Origin: Microbulbifer variabilis
GTDB lineage: Bacteria > Pseudomonadota > Gammaproteobacteria > Pseudomonadales > Cellvibrionaceae
NCBI RefSeq assembly: GCF_020524905.1
Contig: NZ_JAIVKI010000012.1
Coordinates: 62,001 to 126,000 of the forward strand
Reading direction: 5' to 3'
DNA length: 64,000 nucleotides
Shown here: one piece after another, positions 34,669 to 42,580 of the stretch
Numbering within the stretch: position 1 is the stretch's first letter
Layout: each line of letters starts with the position of its first letter
The notes under the pieces: generated by a model
What the model saw: the letters and a program-made list of their open reading frames with translations, nothing else
Databases searched by the model: none
Told to the model about the DNA's origin: nothing
Position numbers and translations under genes: made by a program

Positions 34669-35757
34669 ATGAAAAAAATTGAACCAAACAAACCACAACC
34701 CTTCCATAAAGGGCGCGGAGCCGCCAGTAATATCACTGGTCGTTTTGCCGAGCACACCAGTACGCGGGAGAGCGATGGTTGGCAAATCGAGGCTGAGCCC
34801 TTGGAGCGGCTGCTGACTACTGCCATTGAAGAGAAGGCCAAGTCGATTATCGCCACCAATCAGTCGCCTGATATCCCCTTTACCCAGTCTATCAACCCTT
34901 ACCGTGGCTGCGAGCATGGCTGTGTCTATTGCTACGCGAGACCAGCTCACGCCTATATGGATCTTTCCCCTGGGCTCGACTTCGAAAGCAAGATCTTTTT
35001 TAAGGCAAACGCGCCCATTTTGTTGGAACAGACACTACGTAAACCCAGCTACACATGCAGCCCCATAGCCCTGGGCGCAAATACCGACCCCTATCAACCT
35101 CTGGAGAAGGAAAAAGGCATAACCCAGGCACTGCTTGAAGTTATGCAGCAGTTTCGACAACCTGTCACCATTGTCACTAAGAGCCAGCTGATTTTGCGGG
35201 ACCTCCCCATTCTGGCAGAAATGGCACAGGACAACCTCGCCCAGGTTGCAATCAGTGTGACCACCTTGGATAGGGATCTAAAAAGGAAACTGGAGCCACG
35301 TACCGCGGGACCTTCTGCCCGCCTGCGCACTATTGAACAATTGAGCAAGGCCGGGATACCAACTGCGGTACTTGCTGCCCCGATGATTCCGGCACTTAAT
35401 GACTGTGAGCTGGAAGCCATTTTAAAGGCCGGGCGAGACTCAGGTGCGGAGAGGGCGGCCTATATCCTCCTGCGACTCCCCCATGAGGTAGCACCACTTT
35501 TCCGCGAATGGTTAGCGCTACATTACCCACAAAGAGCCAGCCATGTCATGAGCCTGGTACAACAGAGTCGCGGTGGTCGGGATTATCAAAGTGATTTTTC
35601 CCAGCGCCGAACGGGTACGGGAGTTTTCGCCCAGCTACTCCGCCAGCGGTTTATTGTCGCCATCAGGAAATTGGGGTTAAATCACCGGCGCCTATCACTG
35701 GATAACAACCAGTTCAAGCCACCGCCTCTGGCCGGTGAACAGCAGTGTCTTTTTTGA
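34669..35757 (+). CDS. Radical SAM protein of the PA0069 family
   Basis: 362 residues. The radical SAM cluster motif is 'YRGCEHGCVYCYARPAHAYM' (CxxxCxxC) near residue 80, with the typical N-terminal 'AEHTSTRESDGWQIEAE' and 'IIATNQSPDIPFTQSINPY' of this family, followed by 'PIALGANTDPYQPLEKEKG' and 'VTIVTKSQLILRD'. It resembles spore photoproduct lyase-like enzymes and is widespread in gammaproteobacteria, but its substrate is unknown. Ends with the motif-rich 'FKPPPLAGEQQCLF'. A weak GIY-YIG gene follows after 80 bases. Confidence 0.88.
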   Translation: MKKIEPNKPQPFHKGRGAASNITGRFAEHTSTRESDGWQIEAEPLERLLTTAIEEKAKSIIATNQSPDIPFTQSINPYRGCEHGCVYCYARPAHAYMDLSPGLDFESKIFFKANAPILLEQTLRKPSYTCSPIALGANTDPYQPLEKEKGITQALLEVMQQFRQPVTIVTKSQLILRDLPILAEMAQDNLAQVAISVTTLDRDLKRKLEPRTAGPSARLRTIEQLSKAGIPTAVLAAPMIPALNDCELEAILKAGRDSGAERAAYILLRLPHEVAPLFREWLALHYPQRASHVMSLVQQSRGGRDYQSDFSQRRTGTGVFAQLLRQRFIVAIRKLGLNHRRLSLDNNQFKPPPLAGEQQCLF

Positions 35758-35836
35758 CTAGGCAGTATTTTTAATTAAAAGTTTTTTTAACTAAAAAGAA
35801 ACCGAGGGAAATCCCTCTAAGCGGACAATATTTTTG

Positions 35837-36115
35837 ATGGAATCCTGGTTTGTTTATTTAATTCGCACCTCTAGTGGAGCACTTTACACGGGAGTCACTA
35901 AAGATATTCAACGGCGCTTTGCCGAGCACAGTGACGGTGGCGCCAAGGCAGCCAAGGCCCTTCGCGGCAAAGGACCTCTCACACTCGAATACCAGGTAAA
36001 AACTCGAGACAAATCTTCGGCTCTGAAATTGGAAATTGCCATCAAGAAATGGCCCAAGCAAAAAAAAGAAGCACTTATTGCCGGAGTGCTGGCATTACCA
36101 ATATTGCTCGACTAA
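35837..36115 (+). CDS. GIY-YIG nuclease superfamily protein
   Basis: 92 residues, a full-length YhbQ-like single domain. 'FVYLIRTSSGALYTGVT' carries the GIY-YIG-type Tyr pair ('VYLIR...LYTGV'), followed by 'DIQRRFAEHSDGGAKAAKAL' with the catalytic-type Arg and 'LKLEIAIKKWPKQKKEALI' with the C-terminal Glu/Lys block. Such small proteins are found in most proteobacteria, with nuclease activity shown for some. The open frame goes back to TTG 35834, but ATG 35837 is the clear start. Confidence 0.88.
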   Translation: MESWFVYLIRTSSGALYTGVTKDIQRRFAEHSDGGAKAAKALRGKGPLTLEYQVKTRDKSSALKLEIAIKKWPKQKKEALIAGVLALPILLD

Positions 36116-36145
36116 TCAATCACTACGGTTTACTCAAGCCGTTGG

Positions 36146-36787
36146 TCACTGGCGCTTGCTGAGCAGCCACGCCACCTCTCTCGCCGGCACCAGACCCTTT
36201 AAGCCACCGGGCACATCTCTGGAGGCCAACATTTGCAAGTGGTAATCCTCATCGTAGCGATCAAAAATTTCTTGGGAGCTGATTGAAAAGGGAGGGCCGG
36301 CTAATTCAGACTGTTCATACTCAAAAGATATTAATAACTGAGGAGCCACTTTTGTAATCGCCATAAGATGTTGGGTATATTCTGGGCGAATATCTTGTGG
36401 CAACGCCACTAGGGCAGCGCGATCATAAATAGCGTCGACTTCCTGTAACATTTTCTTATCCAGGTCAAAAATATCCCCGACATAAATATCAATATTTTCT
36501 GCTTTATAATGTTTAAAGCTGGCAAGCTGATCGATTTCTGGTGTGAGTTCCATCTCCTCAAAAAGCTGTTGTACTGCCATCTCGCTCAATTCAGCCCCGG
36601 CAACACGATAACCTTCAGAAAGTAACCAACCGATATCTCGGGTTTTACCACAGAGAGGAATAAAAACTCTATCGCCTTTGGATAGGGAAAGCTGTGAAAA
36701 AAACTCAGTTAGTAAGGAGTTCCCAGAGGATTCATGGAAACCAATATCATTTTTTCTCCACTTCTCATGCCAATATGTCGCTTCCAT
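36146..36787 (-). CDS. tpm: Thiopurine S-methyltransferase
   Basis: 213 residues, the family length. 'TYWHEKWRKNDIGFHES' starts it as in E. coli and Pseudomonas TPMT, followed by the SAM-binding 'RVFIPLCGKTRDIGWLLSEG' and 'VAGAELSEMAVQQLF', then 'IYDRAALVALP'. It methylates thiopurines or selenium/tellurium oxyanions with SAM, in the cytoplasm. Convergent with the GIY-YIG gene, single gene otherwise. Confidence 0.92.
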   Translation of the reverse strand: MEATYWHEKWRKNDIGFHESSGNSLLTEFFSQLSLSKGDRVFIPLCGKTRDIGWLLSEGYRVAGAELSEMAVQQLFEEMELTPEIDQLASFKHYKAENIDIYVGDIFDLDKKMLQEVDAIYDRAALVALPQDIRPEYTQHLMAITKVAPQLLISFEYEQSELAGPPFSISSQEIFDRYDEDYHLQMLASRDVPGGLKGLVPAREVAWLLSKRQ

Positions 36788-36858
36788 GTTGCACCCCCAT
36801 GTGCATTCTTAAGGCTATTATCGATTAACCAGATAAACCATTGAGAGGTCTGTGAGTT

Positions 36859-36975
36859 CTAATACAAAAGGTATTCCAATTCTGAATCCACTTCAGGCCC
36901 AGAAACCTCAGGACCTGTAAACGCCAGTGCAGTTATAAAAGCAAAAGCCCCTGTAAATAAAATGCACTTGAACAT
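36859..36975 (-). CDS. Small exported peptide, 38 residues
   Basis: The minus strand reads a short frame from ATG 36975 with a good AAGAGGTGA ribosome site five bases upstream. The first ~20 residues are hydrophobic ('ILFTGAFAFITALAF') after a Lys, and the rest is acidic ('GPEVSGPEVDSELE'); it then ends. This looks like a tiny secreted or membrane-anchored peptide. It lies between the methyltransferase gene and a DUF1097-like gene, 81 bases downstream of the latter and in the same direction. No family is recognised, and expression is not shown. Confidence 0.5.
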   Translation of the reverse strand: MFKCILFTGAFAFITALAFTGPEVSGPEVDSELEYLLY

Positions 36976-37056
36976 TACCGTCACCTCTTAGCAACCTCTT
37001 TCACAGATTTAAAAATGGGAAGTCTGAATTCTAAATCTTTCGCAAGCTTCAACGAA

Positions 37057-37584
37057 CTATTCACTTACAGCTGAGCCGGAGATAAAAAGTCTACCCGGCC
37101 ATAAAAGATCGACCAAACCCGCTACCAAGGCACCGAGCGCAGCGGCTGTAATCAGCAGGAAATAACTATCGAGAGAGGCCGGTTGCTGAGCTGTAAAAGC
37201 AATTAAGATACCAATTGCATAGCTGGCTATGTTACCAACACCCGTGACCATGCCCATCGCCCAGGCTCCAATAGCCGCCAGTAATAAGGCCATTGGTAGA
37301 GCTAACCAAGACGGCTCCAATTGCCATCCTGCAGTTGCCACAGTGGCAACCAAACCAAGCCCAAGCCCTGTAACCGCACAAGCCAGGTTATAGCTACCGG
37401 CACGAAGATTGCCGCCCCTGGCAAAATAGGTAACTGAGCCCAAAGCTGCCACCCAAGTAGGCACACCCGTAAGGTTGGCCGCAATAATCGCTAGAGAGCC
37501 ACTCAGTAAGATACGCAAACCAGTAAAAAGACGTTCCTGAGATGGCCCATTACTGTTTTCGAGGCTTTCAGTTACGCTACTCAT
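37057..37584 (-). CDS. DUF1097-like membrane protein
   Basis: About 175 residues with some four to five hydrophobic spans rich in Ala and Gly ('LLSGSLAIIAANLTGVPTW', 'YNLACAVTGLGLGLVATVA', 'ALPMALLLAAIGAWAMG', 'SYAIGILIAFTA', 'LLITAAALGALVAGLVDLLW'). This resembles the DUF1097 family, whose members are inner-membrane proteins of unknown role. The frame is open from 37671; I prefer ATG 37584 (MSSVTESLENSN), which has GAGAG upstream; the longer form has an odd charged N-terminus. Confidence 0.72.
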   Translation of the reverse strand: MSSVTESLENSNGPSQERLFTGLRILLSGSLAIIAANLTGVPTWVAALGSVTYFARGGNLRAGSYNLACAVTGLGLGLVATVATAGWQLEPSWLALPMALLLAAIGAWAMGMVTGVGNIASYAIGILIAFTAQQPASLDSYFLLITAAALGALVAGLVDLLWPGRLFISGSAVSE

Positions 37585-37871
37585 TGATTTAACACTCTCT
37601 GTAATGCACTTACTGGTGACACATAATTCCTTGCCTAATTGCTTTTGCATCACGCGAATGGTGCCTAACAAAAAGGATTAGGAGCTACGGTCACCCCTCC
37701 AATAAGTGCATTTTCTCGCGTCTTTTAAATCAAGGGGTAGAAGACTTCTTCCGCATCATTGCCCAATCTTGCAAAGGGCGCTGCAAGAGGGCGGATTCAG
37801 GAATATTTGCCACCTTGATACAGCTATTCATCGGCGGGTAATTGGCAGAGATTGGTTGCAGAAATGAAAGG

Positions 37872-38567
37872 CTACCAAGGGATTTCACTACCATCGTAGT
37901 TATAAAACCGACCACTTTTATCCTGGCCGACATGAATGAGGATTTCCTTTAAGGCAGTGACACTTTGCGTCGCTGAAATCAGAGCTCCGGGGCCTCCCAT
38001 TGAAGTTTTGACCCAACCCGGATGCAGGGCTATCACGGTGATTCCCCGGTCTTGAAGATCGATCGACAGACTTTTGACAACTTGATTGAGCGCTGTTTTG
38101 GAGCTTCGATAGACATAGCCGCCACCCGAACGATTGTCGGCAATACTACCCACCTTACTGCTCATCATGGCGATCAACTTATGATCGCTGGCCGCCACGT
38201 TATCGCAAAAGGTTTCCGCCATCATATAGGGGGCGATTGTGTTGGACTCCAACACCCTGCGCCACTCGTTACGGTCCACTTTGCCAAATGCCATGCCCTT
38301 TGGGCCGTAATATCCCGCATTATTGAACAAAATATCGATAGGCACTCCTTCCAAGGCCTTACCGAGAGAAATCATTTGCTCGTAGTCGGTGACATCTAAC
38401 TCAATAGGCTGAATGTGAGGGTATTTAATTTGCAGTGATTTGAGCTCGGCGGCTCTCTCAAGGTTCCTGCAGCAGGCAAACACATTCCACCCATCTCGGG
38501 CAAACTGGGTGGTCAATTCAAGCCCGATGCCGCGATTGCAGCCGGTGATCATTATGGTGCCAGACAT
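37872..38567 (-). CDS. Short-chain dehydrogenase/reductase
   Basis: 231 residues, classical SDR. 'MITGCNRGIGLELT' is the TGxxxGIG nucleotide-binding loop, 'DILFNNAGYYG' the NNAG motif, Ser in 'IAMMSSKVGSI', and the catalytic pair in 'YVYRSSKTALNQ' (YxxxK). The rest ('ITVIALHPGWVKTSMGGPG') resembles the C-factor/CsgA branch of SDRs. Oxidoreductase on an unknown substrate with NAD(P). ATG 38567 is preferred over the longer frame to 38606 because AAGGAG lies five to six bases before it. Divergent from the DUF3301 gene by 54 bases. Confidence 0.88.
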   Translation of the reverse strand: MSGTIMITGCNRGIGLELTTQFARDGWNVFACCRNLERAAELKSLQIKYPHIQPIELDVTDYEQMISLGKALEGVPIDILFNNAGYYGPKGMAFGKVDRNEWRRVLESNTIAPYMMAETFCDNVAASDHKLIAMMSSKVGSIADNRSGGGYVYRSSKTALNQVVKSLSIDLQDRGITVIALHPGWVKTSMGGPGALISATQSVTALKEILIHVGQDKSGRFYNYDGSEIPW

Positions 38568-38621
38568 CGCCGCTCCTTCGGTGTTATTCTTGCGCTTCGC
38601 GATCATAGCAACTGTAGAACA

Positions 38622-38942
38622 ATGTACTACTCACCTGACAATCTACTCTGGTTCCTGTTATTGGCTGCTGTGGCTTGGTATATCTGGGCCAATATGGCGG
38701 CAAAAGAGCAAGTAAAGCGCGCGGCAGCCAATCATTGTAAACAATTGGGCGTACAGCTTCTCGACGATACCGTGGCGCTGGTGCGCACCCGTTTAAAGCG
38801 TGACCGCCGGGGCCAAATCAGTCTGCAACGCAGCTATGAATTCGAGTTTACCTCCACTGGAGAACACCGTTATTCCGGTATGGCTATTCTCCATGGCCGT
38901 CGCATCGAGCAACTGCAGCTGTCACCACATCATTTAAGTTAA
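38622..38942 (+). CDS. DUF3301 protein
   Basis: 106 residues. A single N-terminal membrane span ('NLLWFLLLAAVAWYIWANM', about residues 7-25) followed by a basic cytoplasmic domain 'KRAAANHCKQLGVQLLDDTV' and 'SYEFEFTSTGEHRYSGMAIL', ending 'LHGRRIEQLQLSPHHL'. This is the DUF3301 pattern; its role is unknown and it is frequently conserved in gammaproteobacteria. It is followed 14 bases later by the DUF1653 gene, so the two may be one unit. Confidence 0.85.
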   Translation: MYYSPDNLLWFLLLAAVAWYIWANMAAKEQVKRAAANHCKQLGVQLLDDTVALVRTRLKRDRRGQISLQRSYEFEFTSTGEHRYSGMAILHGRRIEQLQLSPHHLS

Positions 38943-38956
38943 CCTGGTATTTATTG

Positions 38957-39199
38957 ATGAAGCCCGGCCTTTATCGCCACTATAAAGGAAATCTTTACGA
39001 AGTCCTGTACACGGCCATCCACAGCGAGACGGAAGAGCTTCTGGTGATTTATCGCGCTCTCTATGGAAACTGTATTGTCTCGGCCCGACCATACTCCATG
39101 TTCAACGAAGCGCTCTCTGAGGATGGGAAAACCTTCCCCCGCTTCCAGCTAGTAAAAGCCTTCGAAATGATGGATAACAGCCATAGAGAAGGCATCTGA
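38957..39199 (+). CDS. DUF1653 protein
   Basis: 80 residues matching DUF1653 ('MKPGLYRHYKGNLYEVLYTA', 'EELLVIYRALYGN', 'WxRPxxMFNEALSxDGxxxPRF', seen as 'RPYSMFNEALSEDG'). These small proteins have a compact beta fold and unknown role. Start ATG 38957; the frame is open three bases further to a TTG. Downstream gap of 166 bases precedes the next gene. Confidence 0.87.
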   Translation: MKPGLYRHYKGNLYEVLYTAIHSETEELLVIYRALYGNCIVSARPYSMFNEALSEDGKTFPRFQLVKAFEMMDNSHREGI

Positions 39200-39365
39200 G
39201 TAACAAAAATCAGCCAGACCTCAAATCCTATCTTGCGCCATTTTCCTCCTCAAGGATAACCTTTTCCTACCAGAGCGGAGCAAAAACAAGTCAATACAGT
39301 ATGAGGCCTGATAAACAGGCACGGCCCTCTCGGTCAATCTGCTCTAGAACCCACAAGGACCATCG

Positions 39366-40433
39366 GTGAACAACAAAAATATTATGATCTATGGCGCCTA
39401 CGGCTACACTGGCGAACTGATCGCCCGCCAAGCTGTTGCGCAGGGTTTCCGCCCCATCCTAGCCGGCCGCAATGCGCAAAAATTACAGCCACTGGCGGAT
39501 GCTTTGAACCTCCCCGCTATGGCCATCCATCTGGAAAATACGGAAGTGCTGAAGCGCAGTTTACGGGATGTCTATTTGGTCATTCATTGTGCAGGCCCTT
39601 TCTCCACTACCGCCGCCCCCATGATGAGGGCCTGCCTTGACAGTCGCACCCACTATCAGGACATCACCGGCGAAATTTCCGTCTATGAAGCTGCCTACAA
39701 GTTGGATGCTGAAGCAAAAGCCGCCGGGGTAGTACTCTGCCCAGGAGCGGGCTTCGATGTCATTCCCACCGACTGCCTGGCAGCCGCACTGCACAAAGCC
39801 ATGCCTTCTGCCACACACATGGCGCTGGGGTTCGACTCCCAATCGAGTTTGAGCCCCGGCACGGCCAAGACCTCTATCGAAAGCCTGGGTATGGGGGGAG
39901 CCATTCGGCGCAATGGCAACATTGAGACTATTGGCCATGGGCAGCTAACCCGCCGCATAGATTTTGGTCGGGGCGAAAAGTTTGCAGTTGCGATACCCTG
40001 GGGGGATATTTCCACGGCCTACCATTCAACTGGCATCCAGAATATCGAAGCGTATATTCCCATGAGCCCGACAAGAGCAAAAAGATTAAAACGCCTGAAT
40101 GGATTTCGTTGGCTGCTGCGCACCCACTGGGTACAGAACTGGCTGAAAGCAAAAGTCAGCAAGTCTGTTCAAGGGCCCAGTGAAGAGCGTCGAGCGGGCC
40201 AAAAGACCTGGGTCTGGGGAGAGGTGCGCAATGACCGCCGTGGAGAGCGCAAAGTGGGCCGGGTGACCACTGCCAATGGCTACGATGTCACCGTATCCGG
40301 CTCCCTGGCAATAATGCAGTATCTTCTCGACTATCGGGGGGAAGGTGGATATTTCACCCCATCAAAACTCTGCGGCCATAAACTGGTAGAAAAATTGCCT
40401 GGCTCCGGGGAGATCGAAATTAAGATCGCCTAG
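39366..40433 (+). CDS. Saccharopine dehydrogenase-like (trans-acting enoyl reductase family) NAD(P) oxidoreductase
   Basis: 355 residues beginning with a Rossmann fold: 'IMIYGAYGYTGELIARQAVA' and 'PILAGRNAQKLQPLADAL'. 'VIHCAGPFSTTAAPMMRACL' and 'THYQDITGEISVYEAAYKLD' are features of the saccharopine-dehydrogenase-like proteins that include trans-acting enoyl reductases. Substrate unknown. It starts with GTG 39366, with AAGGA six bases upstream. It is a monocistronic gene between DUF1653 and the PAP2 gene. Confidence 0.82.
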   Translation: MNNKNIMIYGAYGYTGELIARQAVAQGFRPILAGRNAQKLQPLADALNLPAMAIHLENTEVLKRSLRDVYLVIHCAGPFSTTAAPMMRACLDSRTHYQDITGEISVYEAAYKLDAEAKAAGVVLCPGAGFDVIPTDCLAAALHKAMPSATHMALGFDSQSSLSPGTAKTSIESLGMGGAIRRNGNIETIGHGQLTRRIDFGRGEKFAVAIPWGDISTAYHSTGIQNIEAYIPMSPTRAKRLKRLNGFRWLLRTHWVQNWLKAKVSKSVQGPSEERRAGQKTWVWGEVRNDRRGERKVGRVTTANGYDVTVSGSLAIMQYLLDYRGEGGYFTPSKLCGHKLVEKLPGSGEIEIKIA

Positions 40434-40703
40434 CCTCTGTCATCAATACGTTCTATTTTCTTCGGTTCTTCTTTGACGCAAGGAGCTCAGGCCAGTTGCT
40501 GCTTGCGTTGTCTACCATTTTCCATTCAACTGCCTCTCCAGCCATTCCTTCCCTATCATCCCTCATAAACACCAGCACAATCATTCTTCTGCCAAAACTT
40601 AAAAAAAACCGCTGAACGTCGTCATTATTATCTATTTTGAGATTTCATTATTGCGACATCATTTGGTCAACTCCGTGCAATAATCAATTCTTAAGTTGGC
40701 GGC

Positions 40704-41225
40704 ATGCGAGACTTATCCATGAATCTGAAGAGTATCGATGTGTCCTTGGTCCTGTATCTTACGGGACGGGCATCACGTCCCACTTCGCGCAGACGATACC
40801 TGTGGCTATCCAAATCCGGGGATGGCTGGCTCACTATCGCCGTACTCATCAGTTATGTTATTTCCAATGCAGCCACTCAACTTTTTATTGCCGCTTGCTC
40901 TGGGCTGGCGGTGGAGCGCTCTCTCTATTGGGCCATTAAAAATACTACGCGCCGCAGGCGCCCTCCCCAGGCCATACCCGGTATGCAGCCGATTATTATC
41001 GCTCATGACCGCTTCAGCCTGCCCTCAGGACATACCTCCGCAGCCTTTCTCTTTATTACGTTTATGACCCAGCAAGTGAGTCCCTTATGGGGGCTTGGAT
41101 ATATTTGGGCAACTGGAGTGGGCGCTGCCCGCGTGGGCCTGGGAGTGCACTTCCCTTCGGATATATTTGCCGGCGCCATGCTCGGTACTTGTGTCGCACT
41201 GGCTACGAGTGCCACCCTTTTATGA
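40704..41225 (+). CDS. PAP2-family phosphatase (membrane)
   Basis: 173 residues with several spans and the three phosphatase motifs: 'KNTTRRRRPPQA' (KxxxxxxRP), 'SLPSGHTSA' (PSGH) and 'ARVGLGVHFPSDIF' (normally SRxxxxxHxxxD, here with Ala before Arg). It removes phosphate from a lipid such as undecaprenyl pyrophosphate or phosphatidate. The stop (TGA 41223-41225) overlaps the ATG of the following glycosyltransferase gene (ATGA), so they are coupled. An ATG at 40719 is an alternative start. Confidence 0.85.
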   Translation: MRDLSMNLKSIDVSLVLYLTGRASRPTSRRRYLWLSKSGDGWLTIAVLISYVISNAATQLFIAACSGLAVERSLYWAIKNTTRRRRPPQAIPGMQPIIIAHDRFSLPSGHTSAAFLFITFMTQQVSPLWGLGYIWATGVGAARVGLGVHFPSDIFAGAMLGTCVALATSATLL

Positions 41226-42295
41226 AAATTCTTTATGGCGTGCAGGCTACCGGCAATGGTCATATTGCCAAATCACGCACACTGGCCAAGGCATTAGAGC
41301 AATATCCCGAAATTGAGATTCAATGGTTGTTTTCCGGGCGCCCAAAGAAAGACCTGTTTGAGATGGAATTATTTGGCGACTATTGGTGGCGGGAGGGAAT
41401 GACCATTGTACACAGCGAGGGGCGCCTCAGGAGCTTCGCCACGTTTGCTCAGGCAAAATTGCGCCATTTAATCAAGGATATCCGGGAGCTGCCCGTCAAT
41501 GATTTCGATCTAATTATCAGCGATTACGAGCCTGTCTCTGCCTGGGCGGCCAAAATCCGCAAAAAGCCCAGTGTGGGTATTGGCCACCAATACGCTTTTT
41601 TGCATTCGATCCCTATGCCCAGATTTAACTGGATTTTTCACACGGTTCTGCGCACATTTGCGCCCACGGAAAAAAGCCTGGGGCTGCATTGGCATCACTT
41701 TGGCAACCCCATACTGCCGCCCATAGTTCCCCCACTACCCAAACCCGACATTGACGTAAAAGAATACATCCTGGTCTATCTACCGTTTGAACACCCTATC
41801 CCCATGCTGGAGGAATTATCGAAGGTTCAACGGCAATTTATTGTTTACGGTGTTCCAGAAAATTTGCCTACCGCAGAGAATATCCAGATAAAAGCGCCCT
41901 CAACGGAAGAATTCCAGCGGGACCTGGTCAATGCCCAGGCGGTTATCTGCAACAGTGGCTTTGAATTACTGGCTGAAACCCTGGTTCAGGGCAAACCCAT
42001 ACTGAGCCGTCCACTGGCCTACCAGTTCGAGCAGGAAGCCAATGCCAAAGCTCTGGAGCAACTAAAATTAGCGAGGATCGTACGATCCATAAACGCCAAA
42101 AGTATTAACGCCTGGTTGGAAGAGCGGCCTACGCCTATACGTATCCAGTGGCCAGATGTGGCGCAGGCCGTGGCCGCCTGGATAGCCGAAGGTTGCACTA
42201 AAGACCCTGCAGAGCTTGCCCACACCCTCTGGCAGAAAGTAGTCCCGCGCCCCACTGAAGGGCCAACACCAGCTTATCAAAGCACCGCTGATTAG
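41222..42295 (+). CDS. Glycosyltransferase of the MJ1255/VC2487 family
   Basis: 357 residues, GT-B-like. The N-terminus 'KILYGVQATGNGHIAKSRTL' is the diagnostic start of this family, 'LIISDYEPVSAWAA' and the late 'AQAVICNSGFELLAETLVQGKPIL' are the sugar-nucleotide-binding part, followed by 'RPLAYQFEQEANAKAL'. It probably transfers a sugar to a lipid acceptor. Starts at ATG 41222, overlapping the PAP2 stop; the frame is open further to 41087 but that overlaps the PAP2 gene. Pairing with a lipid phosphatase suggests a glycolipid pathway; this is inference. Confidence 0.85.
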   Translation: MKILYGVQATGNGHIAKSRTLAKALEQYPEIEIQWLFSGRPKKDLFEMELFGDYWWREGMTIVHSEGRLRSFATFAQAKLRHLIKDIRELPVNDFDLIISDYEPVSAWAAKIRKKPSVGIGHQYAFLHSIPMPRFNWIFHTVLRTFAPTEKSLGLHWHHFGNPILPPIVPPLPKPDIDVKEYILVYLPFEHPIPMLEELSKVQRQFIVYGVPENLPTAENIQIKAPSTEEFQRDLVNAQAVICNSGFELLAETLVQGKPILSRPLAYQFEQEANAKALEQLKLARIVRSINAKSINAWLEERPTPIRIQWPDVAQAVAAWIAEGCTKDPAELAHTLWQKVVPRPTEGPTPAYQSTAD

Positions 42296-42580
42296 GTTTC
42301 CAGTTCATCGCCAATTGCACAAAGAGTGGCATTGCCAGCCTCTCATCCCGGGTTTATACAATACCCTCCCACTATATCGCCAAGTACATTCACACAAAAA
42401 GTCATTGCCCGTTTTAGATCCCAAGCTTTTACTAACGAACTAATTCAACAAAGAACACAGGCCCATAAATTTACAAATAAGAATTTGCACCAATCATTTA
42501 CTCGTAACAATGTGATTGGTCTGGATTTTTCTCTGCCGGGCTAATAAATTTTGTAACTCTATAAAAATAACGAGGTAGAC

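Noticed and set aside
41087..41221. Longer N-terminus for the glycosyltransferase
   Set aside because: It overlaps the PAP2 gene; the family begins at 'KILYGVQATGNGH'.
42326..42544. 72-codon plus-strand frame before the acyl-CoA dehydrogenase
   Set aside because: No family, no good start signal and no conserved pattern; treated as leader DNA.
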